From: DASXUX01 sp036504595 | Lineage (GTDB): Bacteria; Planctomycetota; SZUA-567; H5-PLA8 | DNA: 64,000 nt | NCBI GenBank assembly: GCA_036504595.1 | Contig: DASXUX010000012.1 | Span: forward strand, 1 to 64,000 | Direction: 5' to 3' | Shown: positions 16,611 to 24,485 of the stretch, piece by piece | Layout: every line of letters begins with the position of its first letter | Numbering within the stretch: position 1 is the stretch's first letter | Notes under the pieces: generated by a model | Told to the model about the DNA's origin: nothing | What the model saw: the letters and a program-made list of their open reading frames with translations, nothing else | Database searches by the model: none | Made by a program: the position numbers and the translations under genes

Positions 16611-19600
16611 ATGAGAGACCGGCTGCTGTTTTTCTTTGTCGCAAGTTCACCGCTGCTCGTGATGTTCGGCGCGTGGCTGGTGTATCGTTGGCGCACAGCG
16701 CCGTCGCGAAAAGCGTTTCGCGACACGCTGCTTGTGCTCGCCTTGGTTGCGATTCCCGTCGCGTGGGTTATTTACACGAGCCGGTCGGCCAAAGGCCTGA
16801 GCGCTCACGTGCACATGCAGCGGCCGCAGTGGCTGCTGCTCTCCATCCCTCTCTTTGCGATCATTCTGCTGCTGCAGCACTACACGCAGAGCGGCATTTC
16901 GCGCGGACGGAAATGGGGCGCGTTCTTCCTGCGTTGCTCGATCCTGATCTTGCTGCTGCTGGCGCTCTCAGGTTTGCAGATGGTCGTGCAGCAGGACGTG
17001 CTGACGGTTCTATACGCCTTGGACGTATCCAAGAGCGTTCCGGAAAGCGAGCGGCAGCGGGCGCTGAGCTTCATCAACAAGACGATTCCAGCAAAGAAGG
17101 CGGACGACAAGGCGGGGCTGCTGGTCTTCGGCGGGCGAGCTGAATGGGAGTGCGCGCCGACGACGATGTTCAAAGCCCCCGACGTTCGGCAAATCAAGGC
17201 TCTGGCCGCGCCGGATGCCACGAATATCGAGCTGGCTTTGAAGCGTGCGCTGTCTCGATCCGACGAAGACACACAGCGCCGTCTGGTGCTCTTCACCGAT
17301 GGCCGCCAGACGATCGGCGATGCTCTCGAAGAGCTCAAGCGCGTGGTGAGCCTGGGCGTGGACGTCTGGATCGTGCCGCTGAAACGTGGCACCGACGCGG
17401 AGATGCTGATCGAGAAGCTCGAACTGCCCCGAGAGTTGCTCTGGGAGCAGCCGTTCGACGTTCACGTGTTCGTCTATTCCAACATCACGGCTAATGCGCG
17501 CGTTCATCTGTACCTGGGAGACAAGGCCTCCGGCAATCCGCCGCCGCAGGATGTTGCGTTGACGCCGGGCAAGAATCGCGTGACTTTCCGAGGCATGCGC
17601 ATGCATTCGGGCGGCGCGAAGGAAGTCCGCGCGGTGCTGGAGCCGCTGTCTCGCGCAGACGACACGCTATCGGAGAACAACGAAGCGTATGCGTTCACGG
17701 ATGTGCAGACTGAAAATCGCGTGCTGATCATGACCAGCGATGTGGCCGAGGTGAAGCATCTGCTGGCCGCGCTCGAAGACCAGAAGATGACCTTGGACGT
17801 GCGCTCCGGCGCGTCGCTGCCGGACAATCCGGAAACCTACCGAGCGTACGATTGCATCGTGTTGGCGAATCTCGCGCGCGGTTTCCTCAGCGAACAGCAG
17901 ATGAAGGTGATCGAGAGCTGCGTCAAAGACCAGGGCGCGGGACTGGTGATGATCGGCGGGGACCAGAGCTTTGGCGCGGGCGGATACCTAAATACGCCCA
18001 TTGAAGACGCGCTGCCGGTGCAGATGGATTTGAAGAATCAGAAAGTGATGCCCAGCGGAGCGCTGTGCATCGTGCTGCATACCTGCGAGTTCGGCGACGG
18101 CAACGCGTGGGGCAAGAAGATCTCGAAAGCGGCGATCAAGACGCTTTCGCCGCAAGACTACGCCGGGCTGATCTACTTCAGCCACATGGGCACGGGCGAG
18201 ACCTGGTGCTTCAAACCGACGCTGATCGCCAATCGCATCAACCAGCTCTTCGGGATGATCGACAATTGCGAGCCTGGAGACATGCCGTCGTTGGACACGA
18301 TCGTTTCGATGGCCGTCAACAGCCTGGCGAATCTGCCGAACGTCAGTCTGAAGCATTGTATCATCATCAGCGATGGCGATCCTTCGCCGCCGACCGGCAT
18401 GACCGTTGCCGCGGCGAAGAAAGCCAAGATCACGATCTCGACGATTTCGATTTTCCCGCATGGCGGAGCGGAGATCGACACGCTGAAGAAGCTGGCTGCC
18501 GAGACGAACGGCAGCTATTACTCGCCCGACGATCCGCGCAAACTGCCGCAGATCTTCATCAAGGAAGCGGCCGTCGTCCGCAAGAGCCTGATCCGGCAGG
18601 ATGCGGAACACGGTATCCCGGTGGCGCTCTCGGCCGCCGGCGCAACGCTGAAAGAGTTTGGCAGCAACTTCCCCAAGACCACCGCCTTCGTCGTGACGAC
18701 GCCCAAAGATCGCGCGGAGATGCAGCTCTACACGACGGTGGAAGGCGAGAAGCTGCCGATCCTGATGAGCTGGCATTACGGACTGGGCAAAGCCGTCGCG
18801 TTCACCTCCGACAGCACGAACCGCTGGAGTCCCGATTGGGTTGCGTGGTCGGGCTATAAGAAATTCTGGACGAATATACTCACGTGGGTCAGCCGGCAGC
18901 GCATGCCGTCGAATCACACGGTGACCACGCGCATTGAAGGCGGCGTTGCGCACGTCACGCTCGAAAGCCTGGACGAGCATGGCAACTACCTGAACTTCGC
19001 GAAGTTGACGGGGAACGCGGTGGATCCCGAATTGGCGCGCAACGGCCCGGATGGAAAGACGTTTGATTTGAATTTTTCGATGACGGCGCCGGGGCGCTAC
19101 GAGGCGACCTTCCCGGTCGAGAAGCCGGGCGCGTATGCGATTACGATCGTCGATCAATCCAATGCGCAGCGGCCGAACGCCATCATCACGGGCCTGGCCA
19201 ACAGCTACAGCCCCGAGTTCCTCTATCTGGAAGGCGATGACGCACTGCTCTCGAAGATGGGCGAGATGGCGACGCGCAATTCGCCGGTCAGCCGGCTGAA
19301 GAACCTGGACAAGCTCGATCCGCTGAAGTGCGGCGTGTTTACGCACGACCTGCCGCTAACCGCTCAGCCGCAGGATCTGTTCTGGCCGCTGCTGGTCCTG
19401 GCGCTGTGCCTGTTCCCGTTTGACGTGGCGATTCGCCGGCTGGCTCTTGATCCCGAGAAAGCCGCGCTGGCCATATGGGCTTTGCTGGAGCCGCTCGTGG
19501 GACGCCTGCGTTCTAAGCAGCAGCAACTGACCGATGCAGCGAAGGAGGCGATCACCGGCAAGCCTGTCCCGCCGCCACCGCCGCCGGACATCGTGCCGAC

Positions 19601-19814
19601 GGGAGCTCAAAGCCGCGAAGCGCAGAGCCGCTACGAGCAGATGGGCGGAGCGGAGGGGAAGGACTTCGACCTGAAGCCGAAAGCCGAGGCGGAGGGCAAG
19701 TCGGCTCCGGCGGTCGGCGGGACAAAAATCAGCCAGGCCGACGACGCCGCCAGCGACTATACGCGTGCGCTGCTGAAAGCGAAGAAGCGAGCGAAACGGG
19801 ACGACGAAACGTAG
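16611..19814 (+). CDS. Large VWA-domain membrane protein with glutamine-amidotransferase-like region
   Basis: A protein of about 1067 residues. Three N-terminal membrane helices are followed by a VWA domain with an intact MIDAS-like DVSKS (about 140) and LVLFTDGRQT. An amidotransferase-like fold follows (YDCIVLANLARGFLS, GLVMIGGDQSFGAGGY), then a second VWA-like segment (KHCIIISDGDPSPP), a Rossmann-rich C-terminal part (MSWHYGLGKAVAFTSD) and a late membrane helix (FWPLLVLALCLFPFDVAI). A charged, proline-rich tail ends the protein. This matches the DUF1355/VWA family often found beside BatA-like genes and MoxR; none is present here. Function unknown. ATG 16611 avoids the tandem repeat. Confidence 0.78.
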   Translation: MRDRLLFFFVASSPLLVMFGAWLVYRWRTAPSRKAFRDTLLVLALVAIPVAWVIYTSRSAKGLSAHVHMQRPQWLLLSIPLFAIILLLQHYTQSGISRGRKWGAFFLRCSILILLLLALSGLQMVVQQDVLTVLYALDVSKSVPESERQRALSFINKTIPAKKADDKAGLLVFGGRAEWECAPTTMFKAPDVRQIKALAAPDATNIELALKRALSRSDEDTQRRLVLFTDGRQTIGDALEELKRVVSLGVDVWIVPLKRGTDAEMLIEKLELPRELLWEQPFDVHVFVYSNITANARVHLYLGDKASGNPPPQDVALTPGKNRVTFRGMRMHSGGAKEVRAVLEPLSRADDTLSENNEAYAFTDVQTENRVLIMTSDVAEVKHLLAALEDQKMTLDVRSGASLPDNPETYRAYDCIVLANLARGFLSEQQMKVIESCVKDQGAGLVMIGGDQSFGAGGYLNTPIEDALPVQMDLKNQKVMPSGALCIVLHTCEFGDGNAWGKKISKAAIKTLSPQDYAGLIYFSHMGTGETWCFKPTLIANRINQLFGMIDNCEPGDMPSLDTIVSMAVNSLANLPNVSLKHCIIISDGDPSPPTGMTVAAAKKAKITISTISIFPHGGAEIDTLKKLAAETNGSYYSPDDPRKLPQIFIKEAAVVRKSLIRQDAEHGIPVALSAAGATLKEFGSNFPKTTAFVVTTPKDRAEMQLYTTVEGEKLPILMSWHYGLGKAVAFTSDSTNRWSPDWVAWSGYKKFWTNILTWVSRQRMPSNHTVTTRIEGGVAHVTLESLDEHGNYLNFAKLTGNAVDPELARNGPDGKTFDLNFSMTAPGRYEATFPVEKPGAYAITIVDQSNAQRPNAIITGLANSYSPEFLYLEGDDALLSKMGEMATRNSPVSRLKNLDKLDPLKCGVFTHDLPLTAQPQDLFWPLLVLALCLFPFDVAIRRLALDPEKAALAIWALLEPLVGRLRSKQQQLTDAAKEAITGKPVPPPPPPDIVPTGAQSREAQSRYEQMGGAEGKDFDLKPKAEAEGKSAPAVGGTKISQADDAASDYTRALLKAKKRAKRDDET

Positions 19815-19880
19815 GGTTCAGGGTTCGGGGTCCAGGGTTCAGGGATCTGAGCTAACGGCAAAGACTCGAAGACGCAAAGA
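19813..19880. repeat. GGGTTCAGGGTTCAGGG and GCAAAGACGC words
   Basis: 'gggttcagggttcggggtccagggttcaggg' is followed by 'aacggcaaagactcgaagacgcaaag'. The first word also supplies the stop codon of the TMTC-like gene at 1866; the second recurs at 9551 and 56421. Confidence 0.75.
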
Positions 19881-19895
19881 AGGGCGAGCGAAGGT

Positions 19896-20189
19896 ATGCC
19901 TTCTCCATCGTTTTTCCACAACTTCATCGACCGAACCTTTCTCGCGTTCAATGGCGGGGTGCGGGTGCGTGTTTGGCAGAGTGGGGGAAAGACGGTCGCG
20001 GGAACGTTGGGGCGGACGACGGGGATTCCGCCGGAACGGCTGGAGAGTATTGTGCTGGAACTGAAGCCTGACGGCAGCGGAACTGTGGACTTCCATAAGC
20101 ACGATGGAGCGTGGAGCATACGCGTGACTGGGTCGCTGAGCGAAAACGGGTTTCAGCAGCGGTTGCGGAATGTGGTCTGCAATACGTAG
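19896..20189 (+). CDS. Small uncharacterised protein (97 aa)
   Basis: A protein of 97 residues with no signal peptide or membrane segment. It has alternating beta-like stretches (GGVRVRVWQSGGKTVAGTLG, SGTVDFHKHDGAWSIRV) and a basic C-terminus, which would fit a small beta-barrel or sheet. The start at ATG 19896 lies just after word repeats and no clear Shine-Dalgarno is visible. It faces the RelE-like gene on the opposite strand, ending 22 bases from it. I do not recognise a family. Confidence 0.5.
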   Translation: MPSPSFFHNFIDRTFLAFNGGVRVRVWQSGGKTVAGTLGRTTGIPPERLESIVLELKPDGSGTVDFHKHDGAWSIRVTGSLSENGFQQRLRNVVCNT

Positions 20190-20211
20190 AATCGATAAGG
20201 GGGCCTCAGTT

Positions 20212-20484
20212 TCAAACATCAGGCGGGCTGCTCTGTTGAACAGAGAGCAGATGGACCTCGGTAGTCGTGAAGGTGTAGAACACGACGAGCGGCGATTCCG
20301 GCAATTCGTAATTGAGGGCGAATACCTGCGATGTCTCTATGCGGCGGCCGATGCCGGGCCTGCGCGAAAGCACCCACTCAAGACCTTCGCAGATGCTCTC
20401 CCTCGTTTCTTCATCTGGGACGCAATCAGCCAGCTCTCTCGCGAATGCCTCGTCATGGATAACTGTGCGATGCTTGCTAGCCAT
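20212..20484 (-). CDS. RelE/ParE-like small toxin candidate
   Basis: A protein of 90 residues. The pattern is short N-terminal helices, a predicted strand set VFALNYELPESPLVVFYTFTTTEVHLLSVQ, and an overall size like RelE/ParE-fold toxins, though no diagnostic catalytic residues can be named. Its start lies eight bases inside the end of the upstream Panacea-domain gene (20477-20484 overlap), the organisation expected for a coupled antitoxin-toxin operon with the antitoxin first. The toxin role is inferred from size, fold hints and gene order. Confidence 0.55.
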   Translation of the reverse strand: MASKHRTVIHDEAFARELADCVPDEETRESICEGLEWVLSRRPGIGRRIETSQVFALNYELPESPLVVFYTFTTTEVHLLSVQQSSPPDV

Positions 20485-21061
20485 GGCGAGCCACGCACCG
20501 TTGGGCTTGTGCGGCTAGGGCCAGGCCGGCTTCGATTTCCTTGCGGCTCAGTTCACGGGACGAAATCAACGCGACGGAGTAGGGAATCGTCTCGCCTGTC
20601 TTCGCCAAACTCCAGTCAGGAAACTCATGGGATCCCGCGCTCATCTCGGTCGCGGTCTTTCCCCACCAGCGCTGAATGAGGCGGTCAACGAGGTCAATTT
20701 CGTCCCCGGAGAAAGCCGCGAGACTGGCTGTCCGCAGGTGGACAGGCCGTTGTTGCGGTTTTCCGTAGAATTCGCGCCGTTGAATTGCCAGTTCACGGTC
20801 TTTGATCATCTGGCGGCGGACTGGCAACAGCCGGCGAGGACCAGGGCCTTGCTCCAGCGCCCGATATTCCTGACCCGTGATCGACCTGCCCCATTTGCGG
20901 TACGCGCCGAAATCAGAGAAGAAAAGTAGCGTATTCAGTTTGAGCGCGCCAAACGCTGCATCGTCCGCGCTGCGTTCGGCGATGTACAGGATCAGCTCGC
21001 GCAGTTTGTTGTCGTCGGGCTGTGGGCGCGTCAATCGGGGCTTCGTCGATCTCATGGCCAT
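20477..21061 (-). CDS. Panacea (DUF4065/SocA-like) domain protein, likely antitoxin
   Basis: A protein of 194 residues with the Panacea hallmarks: ALKLNTLLFFSDFGAYRKWG followed by SITGQEYRALEQGPGPR, then a helical region with DEIDLVDRLIQRWWGKTATEMS and a trailing TIPYSVAL. Panacea domains neutralise a broad range of unrelated toxin domains in known toxin-antitoxin systems. AAAGG lies five bases before ATG 21061 and a sigma-70-like promoter sits just upstream. The toxin candidate overlaps its 3' end. No DNA-binding domain is evident, so autoregulation cannot be stated. Confidence 0.8.
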   Translation of the reverse strand: MAMRSTKPRLTRPQPDDNKLRELILYIAERSADDAAFGALKLNTLLFFSDFGAYRKWGRSITGQEYRALEQGPGPRRLLPVRRQMIKDRELAIQRREFYGKPQQRPVHLRTASLAAFSGDEIDLVDRLIQRWWGKTATEMSAGSHEFPDWSLAKTGETIPYSVALISSRELSRKEIEAGLALAAQAQRCVARHG

Positions 21062-21078
21062 GGACCTTTCGTAGTGGG

Positions 21079-21107
21079 ATTATCATTCCTTAAGGATGTC
21101 GAAGCAA
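21079..21107 (-). promoter_or_regulatory. Sigma-70-like promoter of the Panacea operon
   Basis: On the minus strand, TTGCTT (21102-21107) and GATAAT (21079-21084) are separated by 17 bases. This would place transcription start near 21072, only about ten bases before the ATG, leaving just the AAAGG ribosome site in the leader. Confidence 0.45.
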
Positions 21108-21222
21108 GCACCTCTGCCGCCGGGTCTGGCAGCGTCGGATCGTTCCTTTCTTCGCCGTTGACGCCCGCTGTTCCCAACGCTAGCCTTCATTCGGTACGCA
21201 ATTCCTTCATGGAGAACAGCGC

Positions 21223-21933
21223 ATGGCAGACAACGAGCGTTCGCTGGCCGGCCGTCCCATCTATCGCTACACCGAAAGCAAGAGCGGGAAGGCGGCGCCG
21301 GTGGATCTCGCCGCGCGCAAGAAGATTTCTGAACACATCGAAGCTCACGCCGGTCCCATCGATGGCGTGTTGCACGAGATCGTCTCGGATGTCGTGCATA
21401 TCGACGTCAACTTCGTTCCACCCGACCAGACGAAGCCCGATCCGTCCTGGCTGCTGGTCACCAGCGGCATGAGCGACCGCCCCATGAAAGCGCCTGAAGG
21501 CAACGAAGACTGGCAATATGCCGAGTTGCTCATGCACTTGCCCGCCGACTGGCCCGTGAACGACGAGGCCTTCTCCGACGATCGCCATTACTGGCCGGTC
21601 GAGTGGCTCAAGCGTCTCGCGCGTCTGCCGCACGAATACGACACCTGGCTGTCATGGGGCCACACCGTCCCCAACGGCGACCCGCCGGAGCCCCTCTCGC
21701 CCGAGACCCAGATGTGCTGCATGTTGCTGCTGCATCCGCTGCTCCTTGCAGAACAGATCTACACGCTCGAAGCCGCGCCCGGAAAAATCATCCACTTCTT
21801 CCAGGTCATCCCGGTCTACCGCGAGGAGATGCAGCTCACGCTCGACAAAGGCACCGACGCCTTTATCGAACGCTTCGGCAGCCTGACTGGCAATGATCTG
21901 ATGAATTTCTCACGGCAGAATCTGGGCGTGTAA
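21223..21933 (+). CDS. Suppressor-of-fused (SUFU) domain protein
   Basis: A protein of 236 residues spanning a SUFU domain: VLHEIVSDVVHIDVNFVPP, a WLLVTSGMSDRPM core, ELLMHLPADWPV and a late LLHPLLLAEQIYTLE. Bacterial SUFU-domain proteins are widespread, often as immunity-like or uncharacterised stand-alone proteins; the biochemical role is unknown. It is cytosolic with no signal peptide. It diverges from the Panacea operon with a 161-base gap and is followed by a cloverleaf-type repeat. Confidence 0.82.
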   Translation: MADNERSLAGRPIYRYTESKSGKAAPVDLAARKKISEHIEAHAGPIDGVLHEIVSDVVHIDVNFVPPDQTKPDPSWLLVTSGMSDRPMKAPEGNEDWQYAELLMHLPADWPVNDEAFSDDRHYWPVEWLKRLARLPHEYDTWLSWGHTVPNGDPPEPLSPETQMCCMLLLHPLLLAEQIYTLEAAPGKIIHFFQVIPVYREEMQLTLDKGTDAFIERFGSLTGNDLMNFSRQNLGV

Positions 21934-21942
21934 GGCGGGCAT

Positions 21943-22065
21943 GTGTGGCACGGGCAGGCCGAGCCGCTGCTTCTCGCGGCTCGGATTGCCCGTGAATCCA
22001 GCGCGCCTCTGCACGGGCAATCCGCTGGAGCAAAAAGACGCTCCAGCGGCCTGCCCGTGCCACAC
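21943..22065. repeat. GTGGCAC cloverleaf repeat element, copy 1
   Basis: A perfect 18-bp outer stem, GTGTGGCACGGGCAGGCC (21943-21960) with its complement at 22048-22065, encloses three hairpins with no unpaired bases at the junction. Arm I is GAGCCGC (21961-21967) with 21976-21982, arm II is GGATTGCCCGTG (21983-21994) with 22012-22023, and arm III is GCTGGAGC (22024-22031) with 22040-22047. The outer stem and arm II recur in the copy at 48722; arms I and III differ there but remain paired. No open reading frame is conserved. Confidence 0.9.
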
Positions 22066-22071
22066 GCGGCA

Positions 22072-22677
22072 TTACTTACTGGCGTTCTGGCGCCAGATAT
22101 TCTTCTTCATATCCTCCGGCAGGGGCTCGACAAGTTTCACGTCGGCTTCAAGCTTCCCCTCATTCTGCGTGATCTCCACCGGCCCAAGCAGCGTTTCGCC
22201 CACATAAACAAGAACCTTGCCGTCCTCGCCTTTCTTCACGCGCATGTCCACGTTGCGCATGGCAAACGGAACGACCGCGTCTTCGAACTTCTCGCCATTG
22301 ATACGGCAAACCGCGACGTGCGAGCGATGCAGCCCCGAACCCCAGGAATACGTGTACACCAGCACCGGCCCCGAGTCCTTCAGCTCGGTGACGCACATCG
22401 ACATCACTCCCGATCCCCCAAAGGACTGGCCGAGCGGCCTAGCCTGGCCGTCGCGCACCACAAACGTCGCGAACATGTCATGGCCTTCGGTCACCTTGAA
22501 AACCTGGCAGTGCAGTTTCTCGAAAACGTCGTCCGGGCTGATTTCCTTCAGCGGCGCCTGGTTGACGATGTGCTCCGCCTGCGCCACCGAGAGCCGCTTC
22601 GGCGCTGCGGCATCCCCCGCCAGCACAGCGGCGCTACAGAAAGCCCATGCGATGAGTGTGGCAAGTCTATGCTGCAT
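22072..22677 (-). CDS. Secreted/periplasmic protein of unknown function (201 aa)
   Basis: A signal peptide (MQHRLATLIAWAFCSAAVLA) precedes a mature region with a helix (LSVAQAEHIVNQAPLKEIS) and many strands, including SGVMSMCVTELKDSGPVLVY and KVLVYVGETLLGPVEI. The upstream extension to 22704 is rejected because GGAGG lies about nine bases before ATG 22677. The gene is convergent with SUFU across the cloverleaf repeat. I do not recognise a family. Confidence 0.65.
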   Translation of the reverse strand: MQHRLATLIAWAFCSAAVLAGDAAAPKRLSVAQAEHIVNQAPLKEISPDDVFEKLHCQVFKVTEGHDMFATFVVRDGQARPLGQSFGGSGVMSMCVTELKDSGPVLVYTYSWGSGLHRSHVAVCRINGEKFEDAVVPFAMRNVDMRVKKGEDGKVLVYVGETLLGPVEITQNEGKLEADVKLVEPLPEDMKKNIWRQNASK

Positions 22678-22800
22678 TTGTGGTGCCCTCCAGAGGCGCC
22701 CCATTCTACATTCAGCCGCAGCGATGAATGTAAATCCTCTGTAAAAACTCCCGCTCTGCGCTGTTCTCCGCGCCTCTGCGTCTCTGCGGTGAGAAACAGC

Positions 22801-23364
22801 CTACTTCCAGCAGAGGACGCGCGTGGGATTTCGTGGCGGCGCTTCCGGAAGAGCTCCGTCGGCATAGCCAACAATGATGGGCAGCACCGGCGTGAATTCA
22901 GCGCCGATGCCCAGTTCCGCCTTCACTTCCGGCGTGTTGAGCAGCCCGCGAGCCAGGCCGATCGGGCAGGAGGCCAGCCCCATGGCCGTCGCGGCGAGCA
23001 TCAGGTTCTCTCCGGCCAGGCTGCAGTCTTCGAGCGGGTTCATGCCGGCACTGTCGGCGCAGATGACGATCAGCGTGCTCGCGCCATAGAAGCAATTGAA
23101 CCCTGGCGTGGAAATCTTCTCGCGCAGCTTCGCCAGTTCCGGTTTGTCAGCAATCGCTGCCAGCACCATCTTCAAAGCCCGTTCAGAAATGGAATTCAGG
23201 CGCTGCGAATCCTGAATCACCGCGAACGCCCACGGCTGCGTGTTCATCGCGCTCGGCGCCATGGTGGCCGCCTTGATCAGCTTGTCGATCGTCTCCCGGT
23301 CCACCTTCCGCGACGTGTACGCGCGCACCGCTCGCCGTTTGTAGATGGCTTCCATGACGTCCAT
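22801..23364 (-). CDS. Nitroreductase family protein
   Basis: A protein of 187 residues. It has the family start MDVMEAIYKRRAVRAYTSRKV with the flavin-contacting RRAVR, then APSAMNTQPWAF in the early substrate region and a C-terminal VLPIIVGYADG before the end. Members bind FMN and reduce nitro, quinone or enone compounds with NAD(P)H. The true start is ATG 23364 (GGGAG upstream); the longer frame contains a CAGTAGGCAGTGG-type word repeat. It lies 85 bases downstream of the URO-D-family gene on the same strand. Confidence 0.88.
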   Translation of the reverse strand: MDVMEAIYKRRAVRAYTSRKVDRETIDKLIKAATMAPSAMNTQPWAFAVIQDSQRLNSISERALKMVLAAIADKPELAKLREKISTPGFNCFYGASTLIVICADSAGMNPLEDCSLAGENLMLAATAMGLASCPIGLARGLLNTPEVKAELGIGAEFTPVLPIIVGYADGALPEAPPRNPTRVLCWK

Positions 23365-23384
23365 CTGGAATCTCCCAATTGGTT

Positions 23385-23456
23385 GTTTTCCGCTTTGCGA
23401 CTTAGCACTCAACACTTGCCGTTGACTGCCTACTGCCGCTGCCCACTGCCTACTTC
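23385..23456. repeat. CACTCAACAC and GCCTACTGCC word repeat
   Basis: 'cttagcactcaacacttgccg' then 'ttgactgcctactgccgctgcccactgcctac' fill the gap between the URO-D and nitroreductase genes and touch the URO-D stop. Related CAGTAGGCAG words follow DppC (32896-32925) and the GH9 gene (55170-55200). Confidence 0.65.
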
Positions 23457-24463
23457 CGTTTGTACCCCGTCTGGCTCTGCACTTCGTCGATGAACGCCAG
23501 CATGTTCTCCAGCGGCACATCGCCTTCCACCGCGTGAGCTGGCGCGAAAATATAGCTGCCGTCACGGCCCAATTCGAGCAGCCGGCGCGTCTCCGCGCGA
23601 ACATCCGCCACCGTGCCGAACGGCAGTGTGCGCTGCGTGGACATTCCGCCGTGGAACGCCAGCCGCCCGCGATAGCGCGGCAGCAATTCGTACACGTCCA
23701 TGACTTCCGGTTGGAATGGGTTAAAGCAATTGAGACCCATCGCGATCAGGTCGTCGAAGAGCTCATCGACGTCGCCGCACGAATGAATCATCACGAACTT
23801 GCCCGCATTCCGCACTTCGCTGTACATGCGTTTAAGCTGCGGTGCGATGAATTGCCGCCACAGCTTCGGGCCCATGAGCAGTCCGCGTTGCTGGCCCCAG
23901 TCGTCGCCGAAATAAACCGCGTCGATGTCGTACTTCAGCGCGTGCCGCGCCTGCGTAACGCACCAGTCCGCGATGGCTCCGAGTAGTTCGTGCACAAACT
24001 CGGGATTCTCGATGAAGTCGCCCATCAGGTTTTCCATGCCGCGCAAAGTCCAGGCGCGTTCAAAGAGCGAGAAGCCGATGCCGAAAACGCGCAAGCCATC
24101 GTCGCCGCGCTCCAACTGAGCCGCAATGCGATCGAAATAATCCTTGGAGGTGGGGTTGGGAAGTGTGTAGCCCTTCAGCGTCGGCTCGGGCAGGACGCAG
24201 CCTTTCACGACACCGATGTCCTTGTCCACGCTGCGATCCCAGACCACGCCGAAGCGGTCGCGCATGCAGCCCGCGCCCACGTCCGTCCAGCCCGCCTCGC
24301 GTTCCAGCCGCAGCAGGTGGTTGTCAAAGATCGGCTCCAGATTGGTCGTGCCGTAATGATGCGCCAGTTTCTCGTGAGCCTCATAGGTAAAACTGAAGGC
24401 CCACGGCACGTACGGCGGCCGTTTGCCTTCAAGAGCCATGCGGACGATTTCGCGTTTGGTCAC
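23450..24463 (-). CDS. Uroporphyrinogen decarboxylase (URO-D) superfamily protein, methyltransferase-like
   Basis: A protein of 337 residues with a TIM-barrel URO-D pattern: MTKREIVRMALEGKRPPYVP start, DAVYFGDDWGQQRGLLM, and a metal-ligand-like MIHSCGDVDEL. The HSCG motif is typical of MtaA/CmuA-like corrinoid methyltransferases in this superfamily rather than HemE, which acts on porphyrin with different residues. A demethylase component role is possible; no corrinoid protein is adjacent. It is likely cotranscribed with the nitroreductase downstream. Confidence 0.85.
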   Translation of the reverse strand: MTKREIVRMALEGKRPPYVPWAFSFTYEAHEKLAHHYGTTNLEPIFDNHLLRLEREAGWTDVGAGCMRDRFGVVWDRSVDKDIGVVKGCVLPEPTLKGYTLPNPTSKDYFDRIAAQLERGDDGLRVFGIGFSLFERAWTLRGMENLMGDFIENPEFVHELLGAIADWCVTQARHALKYDIDAVYFGDDWGQQRGLLMGPKLWRQFIAPQLKRMYSEVRNAGKFVMIHSCGDVDELFDDLIAMGLNCFNPFQPEVMDVYELLPRYRGRLAFHGGMSTQRTLPFGTVADVRAETRRLLELGRDGSYIFAPAHAVEGDVPLENMLAFIDEVQSQTGYKRK

Positions 24464-24485
24464 AGTTGTAGCTCCTCGGGAGTCG

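Noticed and set aside
21943..22065. Cloverleaf element as a tRNA
   Set aside because: Arm lengths, loop sequences and the 18-bp outer stem do not match tRNA, and there is no anticodon or T-arm consensus.
21943..23493. 516-residue open frame over the cloverleaf and two minus-strand genes
   Set aside because: It begins in a repeat and runs antisense to two supported genes.
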